NCBI GenBank assembly: GCA_017163975.1
Contig: JAFFSR010000220.1
Coordinates: forward strand, 12,232,001 to 12,296,000
DNA from: Anastatus disparis
Lineage: Eukaryota; Arthropoda; Insecta; Hymenoptera; Eupelmidae
Direction of reading: 5' to 3'
Length of the DNA stretch: 64,000 nucleotides
The notes beneath the pieces were generated by a model that worked only from the letters and a program-made list of their open reading frames with translations, ran no database searches and was not told where the DNA came from. Shown in pieces: positions 12,427-24,765 of this stretch. Every line of letters begins with the position of its first letter. Within the stretch, counting starts at the first letter, position 1. A program made the translations under genes and the position numbers.

Positions 12427-12838
12427 ATGAATTAGGCAAAGGCGCATTTTTTATAAAAATGTATCAAACATGAATTTTATGATTTTTCCTTGATTTTTAT
12501 TTGATAGTGACCTTGGATTTGACCTTTACTATGACATTCAAGGTCATATCAAGATCAAGATCATTTTTAAAAATCAGATCCCCTAATTTTTAACACGGAT
12601 TTGACCTTGACCATCACCTTGAAGGTCTAGTCAAGGTTAAAGTAGTTTTTAAAAGGGAAAAAATTCCCTCATGGTAAATTTGATTTGAATACAAAATTTT
12701 TCGATCCATTGTGACCTTGAATGTGATAATCAAAGTCAAATCCTTGATCATCATCAAGTAACCAAGGAAAAATCATAAAACTTATGCCTGAAACATTCCC
12801 TCGAAAATGCATATTTACGCCAAGTTATCATGTCATCC
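12427..12838. mobile_element. Foldback (palindromic) MITE-like element with repeated TCAAGGTCA sites
   Basis: The two halves are reverse complements of each other with moderate divergence. TTTTATGATTTTTCCTTG on the left (12,475-12,492) answers CAAGGAAAAATCATAAAA on the right (12,762-12,780), and the similarity continues inward through the CAAGGTCA-containing parts to a centre near 12,625. There ACCTTGAC...ACCTTGAAGGT...GTCAAGGT is itself palindromic. Four exact matches to YCAAGGYCR occur at 12,508-12,516, 12,538-12,546, 12,602-12,610 and 12,712-12,720. No transposase is present. No clear target duplication was found, so the borders are approximate. Confidence 0.6.
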
Positions 12839-13660
12839 CAGGACTTTCGATAAACTATGTACGATGCAAGTTATAGTTGTATATAATTATTTTTTGTATA
12901 TGATTATATAAAAATCATTTTATTACGAGCGATTTCAAAATACTCATTGATAAATGATAATTAATAATAAAAAGTGATAAGAAATTGAATCAAGTCAATA
13001 AATTAATTCACTTTAGCCAATAATTATATAGTTATATAACCTAACGCTTTATAACCATATAATTATTGCAATTAGTATTTTATAAAAATTTAGGTTGCTT
13101 CGAATTATAATTTAGGATGGATTTATCTTACATAATTCATCAAAATCCTATTAATGGTTCAATTTAAATTCCTTTGCATTAAAAAGTTTCCATTCAATCC
13201 TGAGTTATCGTTAATTAAAAGTGAAAACAAAAATATAAGATTGTAATTAAGATTTCACTGTATTAGTTACACGATCTGGGTCAAAAGCTTGCTCAATTTT
13301 AAAATCGCTGTTTTGGACCAATACCTGAGATTCTCGACGTTTGAGTTTATAAATTAATAAAAAGTAGTAATGTATATTTTATTCAAAAAATTTAAAACAA
13401 AAAAAAACTGGATACATTAAAGAGAAATAGTGTTCAATTCCTTTTTTTCATCCAATTTTATTAATCATAGCTTAAAATTTTTGGTAGCTTAAAATTTTTT
13501 ACTATCAAATTTGAAGTATTAATTTATTAATAAAACTACTATTTTAAAGAAAAATTTACATAATGAATTAATGTAAAAAACCAAGAAAGATGTAAAATAA
13601 CTGGAAGACCGAATGTGAGAGACATAGAAATAAAGGAAATACAAAAAAGAAGAATCGTGC
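12839..13660. other. AT-rich non-coding stretch, no gene seen
   Basis: Plain AT-rich sequence with no convincing coding, repeat or RNA signal. Confidence 0.45.
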
Positions 13661-14000
13661 ATCGGTCACAATTTTGCATACGAGGCGAATGTTAAAGAAA
13701 AAAATATATACATAGCACAAACGAATGCACAGTAGAAGATAGAAAAAAAAAGAAAATAAAAAAAAAAAGAGTATGCAAGCAAGAGAGGAAAACGAGGAAG
13801 AAGGTAATGGGCAAAGGCTTCACTGTAAAACGCGAACGGCTTATCAGCGCTGCTTTTATTTATTGCGATGGGAAGCAGGCGCCAGAAAAGCTTCCGGCGA
13901 GCTCTCGATCGTCCAAATTTAGCTGTGCATTGCCTTGCGCTATGGCGCACACACACGCAAGGATGTGCAATGGCCGTTTTTTATTGTTGTGATTTTCGGC
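13661..14000. promoter_or_regulatory. GC-richer patch, candidate regulatory element or exon
   Basis: Between a purine-rich run (13,735-13,800) and a T-rich run lies about 200 bp of balanced, CpG-containing sequence (13,800-13,990), including a CA array of about ten bases. Both strands stay open for 60 or more codons, but the deduced peptides match no family I know. I record it because it stands out in composition; function is unknown. Confidence 0.2.
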
Positions 14001-14296
14001 GTGGGAAAAGCATTTGAATTCAAGTTGTATCTCTATTTTTCTTTTTCTGTTATAATACTTCCTTTTTTTCTTCTTTTGATATTATTTCATTTTTTTTTTT
14101 TGTTTTATATCGTTCTGTTTTAATCACACGTATGATTCCAATATAAGGTAAATATTTTTTTATTTTGAGAAGTATTTAGAATAAAAAAATTTGATGAACC
14201 AATAATATAATTTCAAAAATTAATATAGATTAACTATGATTATAATTTTAAAATTTAGATTATTTTCTTATTTTGACGATAGAAAAGCAACAAATG

Positions 14297-14504
14297 AGGT
14301 TGTCAGAATCTCGCTCGGTAGAGCGCGTTGTATTTGTATTCTCGAGGACTCGAGTTCGAATCTCACTCTCGGCGACCGATTGATACAAACACCACTGTTT
14401 ACGATATATGTGCTTCATTCACAAAGACACTGAAACGATTTACGTTGCTAATTACCATTGTAATGATAGCATAAATACAGCGACGTTAAATAAAATTTAA
14501 AAAA
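14297..14504 (+). mobile_element. tRNA-derived SINE, copy 1
   Basis: The head shows a tRNA-like region with a degraded A box (about 14,309-14,322) and an intact B box (GAGTTCGAATCT, 14,352-14,363), followed by the family body (CGACCGATTGATACAAACAC... GTGCTT) and the conserved 3' end ATAAATACAGCGACGTTAAAT, then an A/T-rich tail. The same body recurs at about 18.4, 28.7, 38.7, 51.0 and 60.5 kb. SINEs are transcribed by Pol III from the A and B boxes and are moved by LINE reverse transcriptase. This copy is among the more diverged. Confidence 0.85.
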
Positions 14505-17500
14505 AGCAGCAACGTTAAGGAAATGTATAATTTTCCTAAAGTGTTCAACTATAAGCAATTATAAAGAAATATAAATAGCTTCAATTTGTAGTAGAAAATT
14601 TTAGGTTTTCATGTATGGGTTCGCTCAAAAATTAAATTGAAAAATAATGCTTACGATTGACAGTACAAGTTGAAGTATTTCCAGTTTTTAAAATCATTAA
14701 TTTTATCGTAATTATTGATATAAATGTCTATTAACGAACAAAGTAAGATAACAAAGTAAAGCATATAAGAAGATTAAATAAGAAGTCTTATTGATTTCAC
14801 AGACGACAAAATATGAATTGCATTAAATTAAAATCGATTTCATTTTATTAGAGTATAATTAGACAGTATAGAAACCCCCTCGTATCCCTTAAGAGGATTC
14901 ATCAATCTTTAACACATTACCTTTAGCTATCAAATAACAAAGGTCGAAGTGCATCTTCTCTTCTTCTTCAGTAATATATCTTATGCTTTTGGTGTTAATA
15001 AACTTTCTTGTCTTAGGGGGCTTTTCCCCCTTCTGCCATCCCCCTTCTTAACCCCCTATGGTAACCTCAAAATTCACGGCATTATTGTGTATTGTTCAAC
15101 CGGGTGGCGCGATTTAACGCGTCGACGATGTTGACGAAGTAGACGGTTCATCTATTAAGCGAAATTGCTCTGTTATATAGCGTCTCGGTGGAGTAACGTT
15201 TCGCGAAGACTTTATCATGAAACCTAAAAGCTTATACCTATACACCCCCTTTTCGTTATTATTTGCTTTTAAACAATGACTAAGTTTACTTTCTACCTCT
15301 CTTATTTATGTACTTTTAACTATTTTACGAATATAAACTTGTTCTTGTAAATGATCATGGAAAAATGAAAACATTTGTTGACAAATATTGCGAGCTATAT
15401 GTCGAGTGACATTGGCGGACGGTTATGATAAAAATTTTCATAGCAACTTTTGTAAAGTTTCAGAGTATACTTATGATGTTTACGTTATGAAAATTGTCAA
15501 ATGAATATTACAGAGTTGGTTTATTAGATTTTTTTATTTTTACAACTTTTAAAATATTGTTTTTTACGTCTTCAAGCTAAAATATTTGAATTTTGGTATT
15601 ATTTTTCTATGTCCACATTATTTTCTTTTCTTTTTTTAATGAATTCGTTTAAAACTTTTTTAACTAACTGATAAAGTTTTTATGATAGTTAAAAAAACGC
15701 ATACGTAAACACACAGCAAATGGCTTTAGTTATAGTTGTTGAAACGGTAGGTTTTAATAAAAAGAATTTTTCTTTTATTAAAATAATATCTTTCAATGAT
15801 CAAAAGGAAATGTTACTATGATAATTGGCAATTTTTTATTAAAATAGAAGAATTTTTAAATTCTGAATTTCTTTTAAAAAAAGTTTATAGAAACTTAAAA
15901 AATGAAACGTCATTTGGAATTTTTTTATTGACTAGTTACTTTGTAATATATTTTTTTACAGCTTTATAAAGCAAGCTTTGAAATATTTTTTTTCATTTAA
16001 CTGCAATATAGCCAAGCTACAAATAAATCATGAAGCTACCTTTTTTAAAATTCTTCAAAGAAAATTGCATTTAAGAATCACAAAAAGTAATAAGCATTTT
16101 CAACTTATGAAATTTTGCTGTTGAGAACCCTTATCCAAAATCAATATGAGAAAAAATTGCTTTCGGTTATTGGAAAAACATTTGTTCCTAAAAAGGTTAA
16201 AACAATTAAACAAGAGCTTTTCTGTTTTTAATTAAATAACAGACTTAAATGCGAATCATAATAACTAATAGTAAAATTTTTATAAAGATTAACAAAAGTA
16301 ATGATGAAAAAGTAAGTGAAACGAAAAAAAAAATCGCAAACAATAATTAGTAGCTTCATTTTAGAAATATCTAAAATTTGTGTTTTAATTTATAACCAAA
16401 TTGAATAGCAAACATCATTATAACAATGTCAGCTTTACGCTTAATATACTCTAAATACGTTCTCATTATATGAGAAAATTTCAGTCATTGCGAACAACAA
16501 TTATTTTGACTTCTTCGCGAGAGAGCATCAAAGTTTCGCATGATCCTATCCACTCTTCCCTCTCGTGCAACTTAACTTCTACGTAAAACTTTGTTCTACG
16601 GTATAATGAAATGAATTTCAAGGCACGAGTTTATTTATAGAAACATATAAGTGACAAAATGTAGGAGACGATGCTAGCTCGTTAATACTGTCGTACTACT
16701 TAAAGATATTATATTACTTTTAAGCTGAAATTCGTCGGAGTAATAATATTTAACTTTTTTTGCTAATTTTCATTCTAATTATTTCCATTATATAATTATG
16801 AGCACAACTAAAAATGTTTATTGTTTACTCTCAGAAATTTTATTTATAAATAAACAAAGTTTAATTAAAATTGGAAGCATTTAATAAACGCACTGGGATA
16901 TTTGTAAAACGAATGAAAAACAAGACGAAGTATAACAAAACTTAAAATTACAATAAATATAAACAAAAGATTATTGTAAACTTTAAATTAAAATAATTTT
17001 TAATTAAGTTGAATTTATTGTTAAACCATCAAAATGAAAAAAAAACATAATCTTTTGCAATCAACGTGCACCAAGATAACTAAGCACTTTATAGAAATTA
17101 ACGAACTAAACCACCTGTTAGTCGTCTCTCAAATCCCAAACACTGTATATAAAATTCAATCTTCCGGACGGCAAAGCCTTCAGATACGTATGACGCTTTT
17201 CCGTTATTACACATGTACGAGTACTTTGTTTATAGTTCTCTTTTTTTCTTCGAAAAATTCTTTTTGATATTCATAATTTATTGATATCGGTTATTATTGA
17301 TATCTTTGACCTTTGAAGGAATCTATCCCCGCTAATCTGTACAATCAGAACGTGTTAATCAATATTTCCGCGTCTTCATTGCTTACTGACCGAAAAATTC
17401 AATTCTGTCATAGTAACTTAATTAATCTATCGTCCAACGAACAGCTTCAAAAACATTTTTCAAGTTTTATAACTTAGTTGCTTTAGCTACTCTCTTCGAT

Positions 17501-18319
17501 AGTGTGTGAACGAATTTTGGTGCTTTTATACGCATACACTGAGAGATTTTAGTAAATGTAATTTTGGAGTTCCTATTTTGTTAATAAAAAAAAATTTATG
17601 ATTTACAAAAAAAAACCTTGGATACCTTTACGCACAGACAATACTTAATTTCTATTGAGAACTTTGAAAATTTATTTTTAAAAGATATCAATTTTAGTTA
17701 ATATTTTTAATAAAATATTGTGTTTTTTGAAAAATAATAGCTCTAGATTTTCAAAAAATAATTGAACTTTTGATATATTTTTGTTTTTACACAACAACAT
17801 CACTTTTAATTATCTTTATATTTTCTAAATAATACAAATTCTTTAAACAATATCAATTTAAGTAATTACAATAATCAAACATGCGAGTAAAATCAAGATT
17901 TTGCATGAAAAAATAATGAGAAATTTAGTTGTGGAAAATATGTGCAAAAATAATTTTTTAATTGTTCTAGAAACAAAAATAGGTCAATATTAAGAATTTG
18001 AAAATATGAGTAATCGATAAGTAAGTGAAAAATTAACTTTTGATATATTATTGTAACAATAAGAAATTTATCAAACGGCTTTGGAAAATACAACAAAAAT
18101 AATTAATCAAAAAGAACAACAAATTTTTACCAACTCTGAAAGAATTCTGAACAAAGTGAAATATTATTAACAGCACTTGTAACGCTTAACTACATTTTAT
18201 CGAAAATAAAATAAGACTAATAGTTTCGATGTTAATGCCACCAACGCGTTTATTAAAAAATAATTATTTGGTTTTTACTAAGCGAAATGAAAGGTAATTA
18301 AAATTATATTAAGGAATAG
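14505..18319. other. AT-rich non-coding stretch with a small CpG-containing patch
   Basis: Most of this is plain AT-rich DNA. The interval from about 15,000 to 15,260 has unusually many CpGs (GGCGCG, AACGCGTCGACG) and could be regulatory. An AT palindrome (TTTTAATAAAA...TTTTATTAAAA) lies at 15,752-15,783. No gene is supported. Confidence 0.4.
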
Positions 18320-18520
18320 TTTTTTTTTAACGTCGCTATATTTATGCTATGCTATTTGCTATGCTAATCAGCGACGGAGCTTGTAAATGTGTTTGCGAAG
18401 AAAGCACATGTAACGTACAGAGGTGCTTGTGTCAATCAGCTGCCGAGAGCGGGATTCGAACTCAGAACCTCAGAGATTACGAGTCCAACGGTCTACCGAA
18501 TAAATCACAGAGCGACTCTT
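18320..18520 (-). mobile_element. tRNA-derived SINE, copy 2
   Basis: The copy reads on the minus strand. The B box appears as GGATTCGAACTC (18,452-18,463) and a degraded A box as CCGAATAAATCA (18,496-18,507). The poly-T at 18,321-18,328 is the complement of the A-rich 3' tail, next to the family 3' motif TTAACGTCGC. It carries a small local duplication near its 3' end (GCTATGCTATTTGCTATGC) absent from the other copies. Confidence 0.88.
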
Positions 18521-18779
18521 GAAGAGTTCTTAAAATAGTTTGTATTATATTAGCTTATCTTAACGTCAAAAAGAAAATATCCAATAATGAAAATAATCCT
18601 AAAATTTTTCAGGAAAATAATTTTTTTCCTACCTTTTAAATTAAGTGCAGCTTATTATTATTAATTATTTAAATTAATGTCCATTTTCCAATAAATGATA
18701 TCTAAAATGGTATTCCAATATATAAGAGTTGCGAAAATTCATCATTTGATTATATGTAAATAAAGTTGTTTTTGTATTG

Positions 18780-19100
18780 CATCAAGGTCAGGGTTATGTT
18801 TCGCTTATGGTAAACATAATGTATTACAGGGTCCTAATAACCAGGTGAGAAAATCTTTGCTGAATGGCACCAGGAAAAATTAATAAATCTGTGTCGAGCT
18901 TCGAAAGAAAAACTAATCGAGTACCCTAACAGATACAAATAAGTGATTTTTCTAAATAATAACTTTCTGCCACGTGCTGTTGAAACATTGGAGGATACAC
19001 TAGAAGCACTTTACTATGATGTCTTATCTCATTGACCGTATTCACTGGGACTTTCGATAATGACATATAATCTTACTGACAATAGAAAAACTTGATAAAT
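18780..19100 (+). pseudogene. Possible decayed coding relic, family unknown
   Basis: The stretch is less AT-rich than its flanks. One frame reads open for about 33 codons (from about 18,842; product contains WHQEKLINLCRASKEKLIEY) and, after one stop, for about 30 more (contains FLPRAVETLEDTLEALYYDV). Two protein-like, charged segments in one frame separated by a single stop are more than I expect from this base composition, and would fit a dead transposable-element or gene fragment. I do not recognise the family, and chance remains possible. Confidence 0.25.
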
Positions 19101-19301
19101 AGAATGCGTCTAAAGATTAAGACCTCTGCTCAGATGGAATTTGTGCTTTGTAATATAAATGTGAAACAGTTATAGCTAACGATAAGCGGTAAATTGAATA
19201 TAATTAATTCTTTTTCTAAAAAATAAAGATTTTTTCACGTAAAAAAATGATTATTAATTCTTATATTATAATAGTTTCAAAAATATTTGAGTCTTTTTCA
19301 C

Positions 19302-19350
19302 CTTTGTTGTTGTTAGATTAGGCCTCGTGCCTAATCTAGCAACAACAAAG
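19302..19350. repeat. Near-perfect 22-bp hairpin with 5-nt loop
   Basis: The left arm (19,302-19,323, ending TTAGATTAGGC) is followed by the loop CTCGT and the right arm (19,329-19,350, beginning GCCTAATCTAGC). Twenty-one of 22 positions are Watson-Crick pairs, and the last is a G-U wobble if the plus strand is transcribed. Such a tight stem is rare by chance. It may be a recent palindromic insertion or a short RNA hairpin. Confidence 0.85.
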
Positions 19351-21000
19351 AAATAAAGAAGAAATAAAGAGCGCGTTGAACAGTAAGTTTGTGGATTTGC
19401 ATAGTGTTCGAAAACTCTGTTTGCGTTATTAAATATTATATAAAAAAATGTATTGATCGAATTGGCATCATTGAGCTAAATTTTACCATAATTTTACTAT
19501 ACAATCGCATAAAATTTAAAGCAAAAATAAAAATTTCAGTAATGTACTCGAAGCAAAATTTAGTTTTTTTTTTAATTGTGTAGGATTTCGTTACTATAAA
19601 TCAACAATATTAAATACATTAATATTGTTCATTCGAAAACGATCAATATATGGAAAAATAAACAATATAATGAAAAGAAAAAAATATGTAAAAGACACAT
19701 AAAAATATATTATTTTCCCTACAAAGAAATTTTTATCTGAATCAAATTCTTTTTATGTGAAAAATAATCATTTGGATAATGGCATTTTCTTTTGATTTTA
19801 TATCCTTTTAAATCAACTACTTCATTTCTTTAAGCATCATTGGTTCAACATAGAAAAAAGAAAGAAGAGAAAAAATTCTCTTTGTTACTAGCTTCAGCAT
19901 CTAATAATCTCGAACGAATCGCTTGATTATTAAATCCCCTCCGGTTTGCTCGAATACGATGTCACAAGATTGGCTACGAAGCACATCGTCGTACACGTAC
20001 ACACACATATACACGAAGTACATAATCGCTAAGGTATTGGACCGTATTGTAATGTACAAGGTAGTCGGTCGTATTGTGCATTATCCCCCTTCGCCAAGGC
20101 AATCAGAACAGTAGCGTACATAAGAGGTTCTTGGGGTCTTCAACGATATAGAGGAGGAGAGAGACCTTCATCCTTTGATATGTTACCTTCACGTACCATC
20201 CCACTAGTAGCTAATAGATTGTTCAATCTAGTTATATGTCAAATTGACTAATATTATATTTATCACTTGTTAACAATTTGTTTGATAATATTAGTTAGAA
20301 ATAAAAATGAGTTACTTTAAAAAAAAGAAATCAATTTCAGAACAAAGTACAAATAAAATGGTTAACTTAAAAACGTTGAAATTGAATAAAGGAACGGATA
20401 TCTTGTTAGAAAATAAAAATAAAATGCTAAAGAGAGAAAACATTCTTTAGAAATACTTTGACTTCGATTCTTATTGGAAAAAAGAGTTAAAAACACTGTA
20501 AGCAAAGAATCACTTAAAATCAAACAAATTAAAAAAAACAAAATAAAGAAACATTTAAAATCAATCACAGAAATTGTGAAAAATTCTCAAGATCCTATTG
20601 GCTTGAAATGCACGAAAACATTTAATTAAAAGTTCTCGATAAGTAACGGTATACTTAATTAAACTTTTAAAATCATAATTAATGAACTGTTTCTAAAATA
20701 CACTCGATAAATCAGAGCTGAAACTTTCTTACTTATTCATTTTTAATCACATTAAATAATATCTTTATCATAATTTTCAAACTTTAATTATTCAGCAATG
20801 CGGTATAATTCACAACAACGGGCAAACTATATCATCATTTTCCCAATGTGATCGTTATTACAACGTCTTTAAATAGACTGCGGTTCTCCATGTGAAAATA
20901 GGTAGATTAAAACAAAGAAAAAAAAACGAAAAAGAAAAAAGACAAGGGAAAGAGAAGAAAGTTTATCAAAAAGAGGATTATTTGCTAAAGCATGAGCGAG
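19351..21000. other. AT-rich non-coding stretch, no gene seen
   Basis: There are mildly CpG-rich patches at 19,910-20,130 but no recognisable coding sequence, RNA or element. Confidence 0.4.
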
Positions 21001-21440
21001 CCCGAAAACTAATGGCTGCACTAAGAGAAGCTTAATTAAGGGGTAATTAACGAAGGAGGGAAAAGCTTACCTTTAGCATTTCGAATACATTATCTCTTTC
21101 TCTCTCTCTCTCTTTCTTCCTTAGCTATTGTACTTACTTTGCTGCAATATTCTCCTAAGATCAGAGGCAAAATAATCGACGTTGGCCCATTGCATTAGGA
21201 AACAGGATTAGCGCATGCTTTTCATTCTACTTATTAGACTTCTTAGGATACTTTGGCTTTATATTTGTGAAAAACTTTAGCTTCGTATACAGATATAAAA
21301 GTCAGAATTTTATTTTCTTCTTCTTGCTTTTCTTTTATGAAAGGCATTGTCGCGTCATAATGATATCGTTATTACCGTGAGGTTAAGCGAAGAGATATGG
21401 TGAATTAAGCGCTCACGCCACAGGCTGTGTTTAAGATGAT
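21001..21440. promoter_or_regulatory. Possible regulatory stretch with homeodomain-type sites
   Basis: TTAATTAA and TAATTA cores lie close together at 21,031-21,050 on either side of GGGG. They are followed by a CT-rich block (21,093-21,118) and then about 250 bp of less AT-biased sequence with GGATTAG (about 21,206). The pattern is compatible with an enhancer but is not proof. Confidence 0.15.
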
Positions 21441-22060
21441 GAGATCTACGTGGATAAAGGCTAAGTAAGTCGTAGAAAAAATTAAGCTAACACTTTTTTT
21501 TACGCATTTGTACCTCTCATACCTGTGTTATAATTATAATTCCTTTCTTTTTTGGTTTAATATCAATGTTTATTGGATTTCATAAAGAATTTGAAGAATT
21601 TTTGCGTCTTTAATATTGTATTAAGAAAAAATTTAAAAATTTAGTCCTGAATAAATGTTTTTTTTAATTGTTCATGATTTCTACAAAAAAACAATTTTTG
21701 TATATAAATATATAAAAGAGCGCAATAATAAATTATTATCAAAGATTTTTCTTAGTTTTGAAATAAATAGAATATAACTATATTAGAACTCAGTAAACTG
21801 AATAAAATTTGTCAACTTGGTAAAAATTTTTAAAGCGATTCGAAGAATCAAAAACAATGAATAAACTACAATATAAATCTGAAATATCTATATAATTTAT
21901 TCAAATTCAAACAAAAAGTACCGTAAACTCAATTTCAGCTAAGGAATCGATTACTCTTGATCGCATTACGTTATATAACTCAAAAAATGCAGCTGTCGAG
22001 TCGCGCGAATGTAAAATCGGCATTAAAAACGAATCGTCAAAGCGTAGGAAAACGACAAAA
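21441..22060. other. AT-rich non-coding stretch, no gene seen
   Basis: No gene, RNA or element was recognised. Confidence 0.4.
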
Positions 22061-22366
22061 TCATATGACAAAGAATGAGAGCAAACCGATAAGTAAAATG
22101 GAAAATGCGAAATCGAAATTTGGTAAGGAGGCAAAAAAAAAAGGTGTGATATATAAATATTTCATCGGTATTTTCATTTTCACCAGCAGACCTCCGTGAA
22201 ATTCGATTTCTTCCAAGTCTGGATTGCTAAAAGCTTTCCGCGCCATCTTACGGATGTGGAAGGAAGGGTGACCATCAATCCAAAATGTCAATCTTTTTTC
22301 CATGGATATAGGCGCGTCTTTCGTTTTTCCGGAGCTTTGCCTCTTTGCTCGACAATCCGCAGTAGC
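22061..22366 (-). CDS. Candidate protein-coding exon, unrecognised
   Basis: On the minus strand an uninterrupted frame runs from just after an in-frame TGA (22,367-22,369) to a stop at 22,061, with an ATG at 22,303. Its first two thirds have balanced, non-repetitive composition; the peptide includes WIDGHPSFHIRKMARKAF and a run of acidic residues shortly after. Beyond about residue 40 it becomes Phe/Ile-rich AT sequence, as expected if an exon read into an intron. GTGAAAATG at about 22,187 is a weak possible donor. Against it, the ATG has T at -3, no convincing acceptor is seen upstream, and the plus strand is also open here. I recognise no family. Treat it as a hypothesis. Confidence 0.2.
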   Translation of the reverse strand, partial: ATADCRAKRQSSGKTKDAPISMEKRLTFWIDGHPSFHIRKMARKAFSNPDLEEIEFHGGLLVKMKIPMKYLYITPFFFASLPNFDFAFSILLIGLLSFFVI

Positions 22367-24700
22367 TCAAAGTAACCTTCCTTTTACGTTACTTTTCTCT
22401 TCATCGTCTTTTTCCTTTTTTTTTTCTTTTTTTTTTATCCCAATACCTTTTTTTTGTACGAAATTTGTTCATACTCTTTCTCCTAAGTATTTTTCGGGGC
22501 AAAACGACCTTCTTCCGACTGTATAGTCTCGTCCCTTTTCACACTTCTATGCTTCTTTTTCTCGGACAGTAGGCACTCACATATTATATACCCTTTGGTA
22601 GGATTTCCTTTTTTTTCGTTATTTTTTTTTTTATTTTTTATTATTCTTACTTATTTTTACGTATCCAACTTTTATTTGTTGTTAATAGATGTTTTTTTTT
22701 CGAGTAAACAATATAGACTTTGTCACATTATAAAAAAATGTTGAAATATATTATAAATTTTTTTATTGACAATAATATCATATTTTATACTATCTAAATT
22801 AATATTATCATAGAAATCTAATACACAAAATACTATTTTGTTTTAGAATGATAATTTTTATGAATAATTTAGATAGATTTATTCTACAAAATGTTTATAA
22901 TTAAATCATTAAAACAATCATAATCATTACAATAAACCATATCTCAAAATGTTTATGAAAAATATTTATTATAGTTTACATTTTAAAAGAATATTTGTCC
23001 CTAATAAGTCAAATTTGAAAAAATCATGTTGTGTTCTTATAAATTGAGTCAATGACATTTTAATTTTTTTTTAAATTTTTACTTTGACACTCACAGTAAT
23101 TGAATTTCATCATTCAGTTAAAAAAATTATTCAAAATTTTACATAGTACATTTAAAACTTTTTATTAAGTATCATGATTAAATCTAATATATCACCATCG
23201 AAAGGAATTAACAATTTATTTTACTTCAAAATTTTCAATTAACTTTTGATTATATCAATATTAATTTCGAATATTCAATTTCTAATTCGGCAAATTTGCT
23301 TAAATACCCATTGTTTGACGTACAGTCCGAAAAAGCGAAGGGTCGAGAAACATAAAAAAATCACCAAGTAAAAATAAAAAAACCTCTCTACTAAGCTCTT
23401 TCTTTCTCATTTCTACTTCTTTTTTTTCTTTTTTCTTGTATCCCGCCTACATCTGTCCGTTCTTCTGATATTTTTTTTTTCTGTACTTTTTTTTTCTTAC
23501 CCCCATGAACAAGTTCAACATCAGAAGCATCGACTACTGCAGTCAAAAAGTAGGTGAACTTGTACAAGCCTCTCCTTTCTCGTATGTGTATTTATCAAGA
23601 GGGCTGATCAACACGGATGTCGCTGACCCACAGCCACTGTGATTTATGTCGAAAGCATTCATCCATAAGAGAGAGAAAGAAAGAAAGAAGAAAAGAAGAG
23701 TGTTTGGAATTTGTGTGACAATATCAGGGAACGTTTACTACTTACTTTTCTCTTTCTACGGCATTAGAAGCTTTTTTCCAGCTCCCCTTTTTCCCCTTTA
23801 TTTTCATGTACTCATATTTTTGTGTTTTCTTATAATTTCTTTTTATGCCTCTCTTCTTCCTCTTTATTTTTTTTTATTCCTTGATGGGATAATGTGTTCT
23901 GCCCCCAATGTTTATCACTATATAGTAAAAGATCAGAGAGAGAGAGAAAAAGCAAAATATACGCACGTGTACGTGTAAATGGTTGATTGTGCGTTAAGAG
24001 GATATAGATGATAGAAAAAGAAAAAAAATGTCTTTTTGTTGTTTTTTTTTTTTTTTTTTGCTAAATTGGTCAAATTATTTAGTAAATCAGGACAATAAGC
24101 TCTAATCTACATTCGAGAAGATAATGGCTTCTGTAAGTAATTGTTGATTATAAATATTGATTAATTTATCAAAGCTAAATAATATGTATAAATGAATTCA
24201 ACTCTATAAAAGTATATAAATAAGTTTTAGTTAGTTAACGTTTCGTAAAATATCCTATATGGAGCCAGAAAGTGAAATATAAAAAAATGTTCCATAATCA
24301 ATAAATAAATTTCCATGTAAATTTAAATAAATAAAATTCATGGTTCACATTCAAGTTTATTTATCTATTCATCGTAAAATTATTGCTCTATGTCTAGTTA
24401 TTGATATAATTGTTTATTAGTGAGCATTTGATATTGGAGCATAATTAAGCTACAATGCTGGAATACATTAATTTGAATATGTTACATTATTAAACAATGC
24501 GAGAGGTCTAAAGTCGGACTGATAATCGATACTATTAACAATAGTACAATTTAAAAAAATTTTAATTTTGCATTACAATGAATATGAGAATATGATACAT
24601 CATTAATATATGAATAGACATTTCGTGTTAATCAGAATTGTTGTTACATATTACTATTTAGGGAAAGTTCTCAATTTTTAGTTTGTTATATAATGAACAT
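22367..24700. other. Non-coding, pyrimidine-rich then AT-rich
   Basis: Long T/C-rich runs (22,380-22,660 and 23,395-23,500), very AT-rich sequence between them, and mixed CT-rich sequence at 23,740-23,880 followed by a GA run at about 23,936-23,948. Open frames through the pyrimidine-rich DNA encode Phe/Ser/Leu-rich strings and are rejected. No gene is supported. Confidence 0.45.
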
Positions 24701-24705
24701 TTGAA

Positions 24706-24765
24706 GCGTTGGGTTACAAAACCTGCCAAGTCCAACCTTATGTGAAGGACTTTGCAACACAACGC
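24706..24765. repeat. 60-nt imperfect hairpin
   Basis: An outer stem GCGTTGGGTTACA / TGCAACACAACGC (two mismatches, one of them A-C) and an inner stem AAGTCC / GGACTT (24,728-24,733 and 24,747-24,752) enclose a 13-nt loop, with an asymmetric bulge on the left. It sits about 70 bp upstream of the TTAA-flanked element. The dimensions resemble a small pre-miRNA, but support is structural only. Confidence 0.4.
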
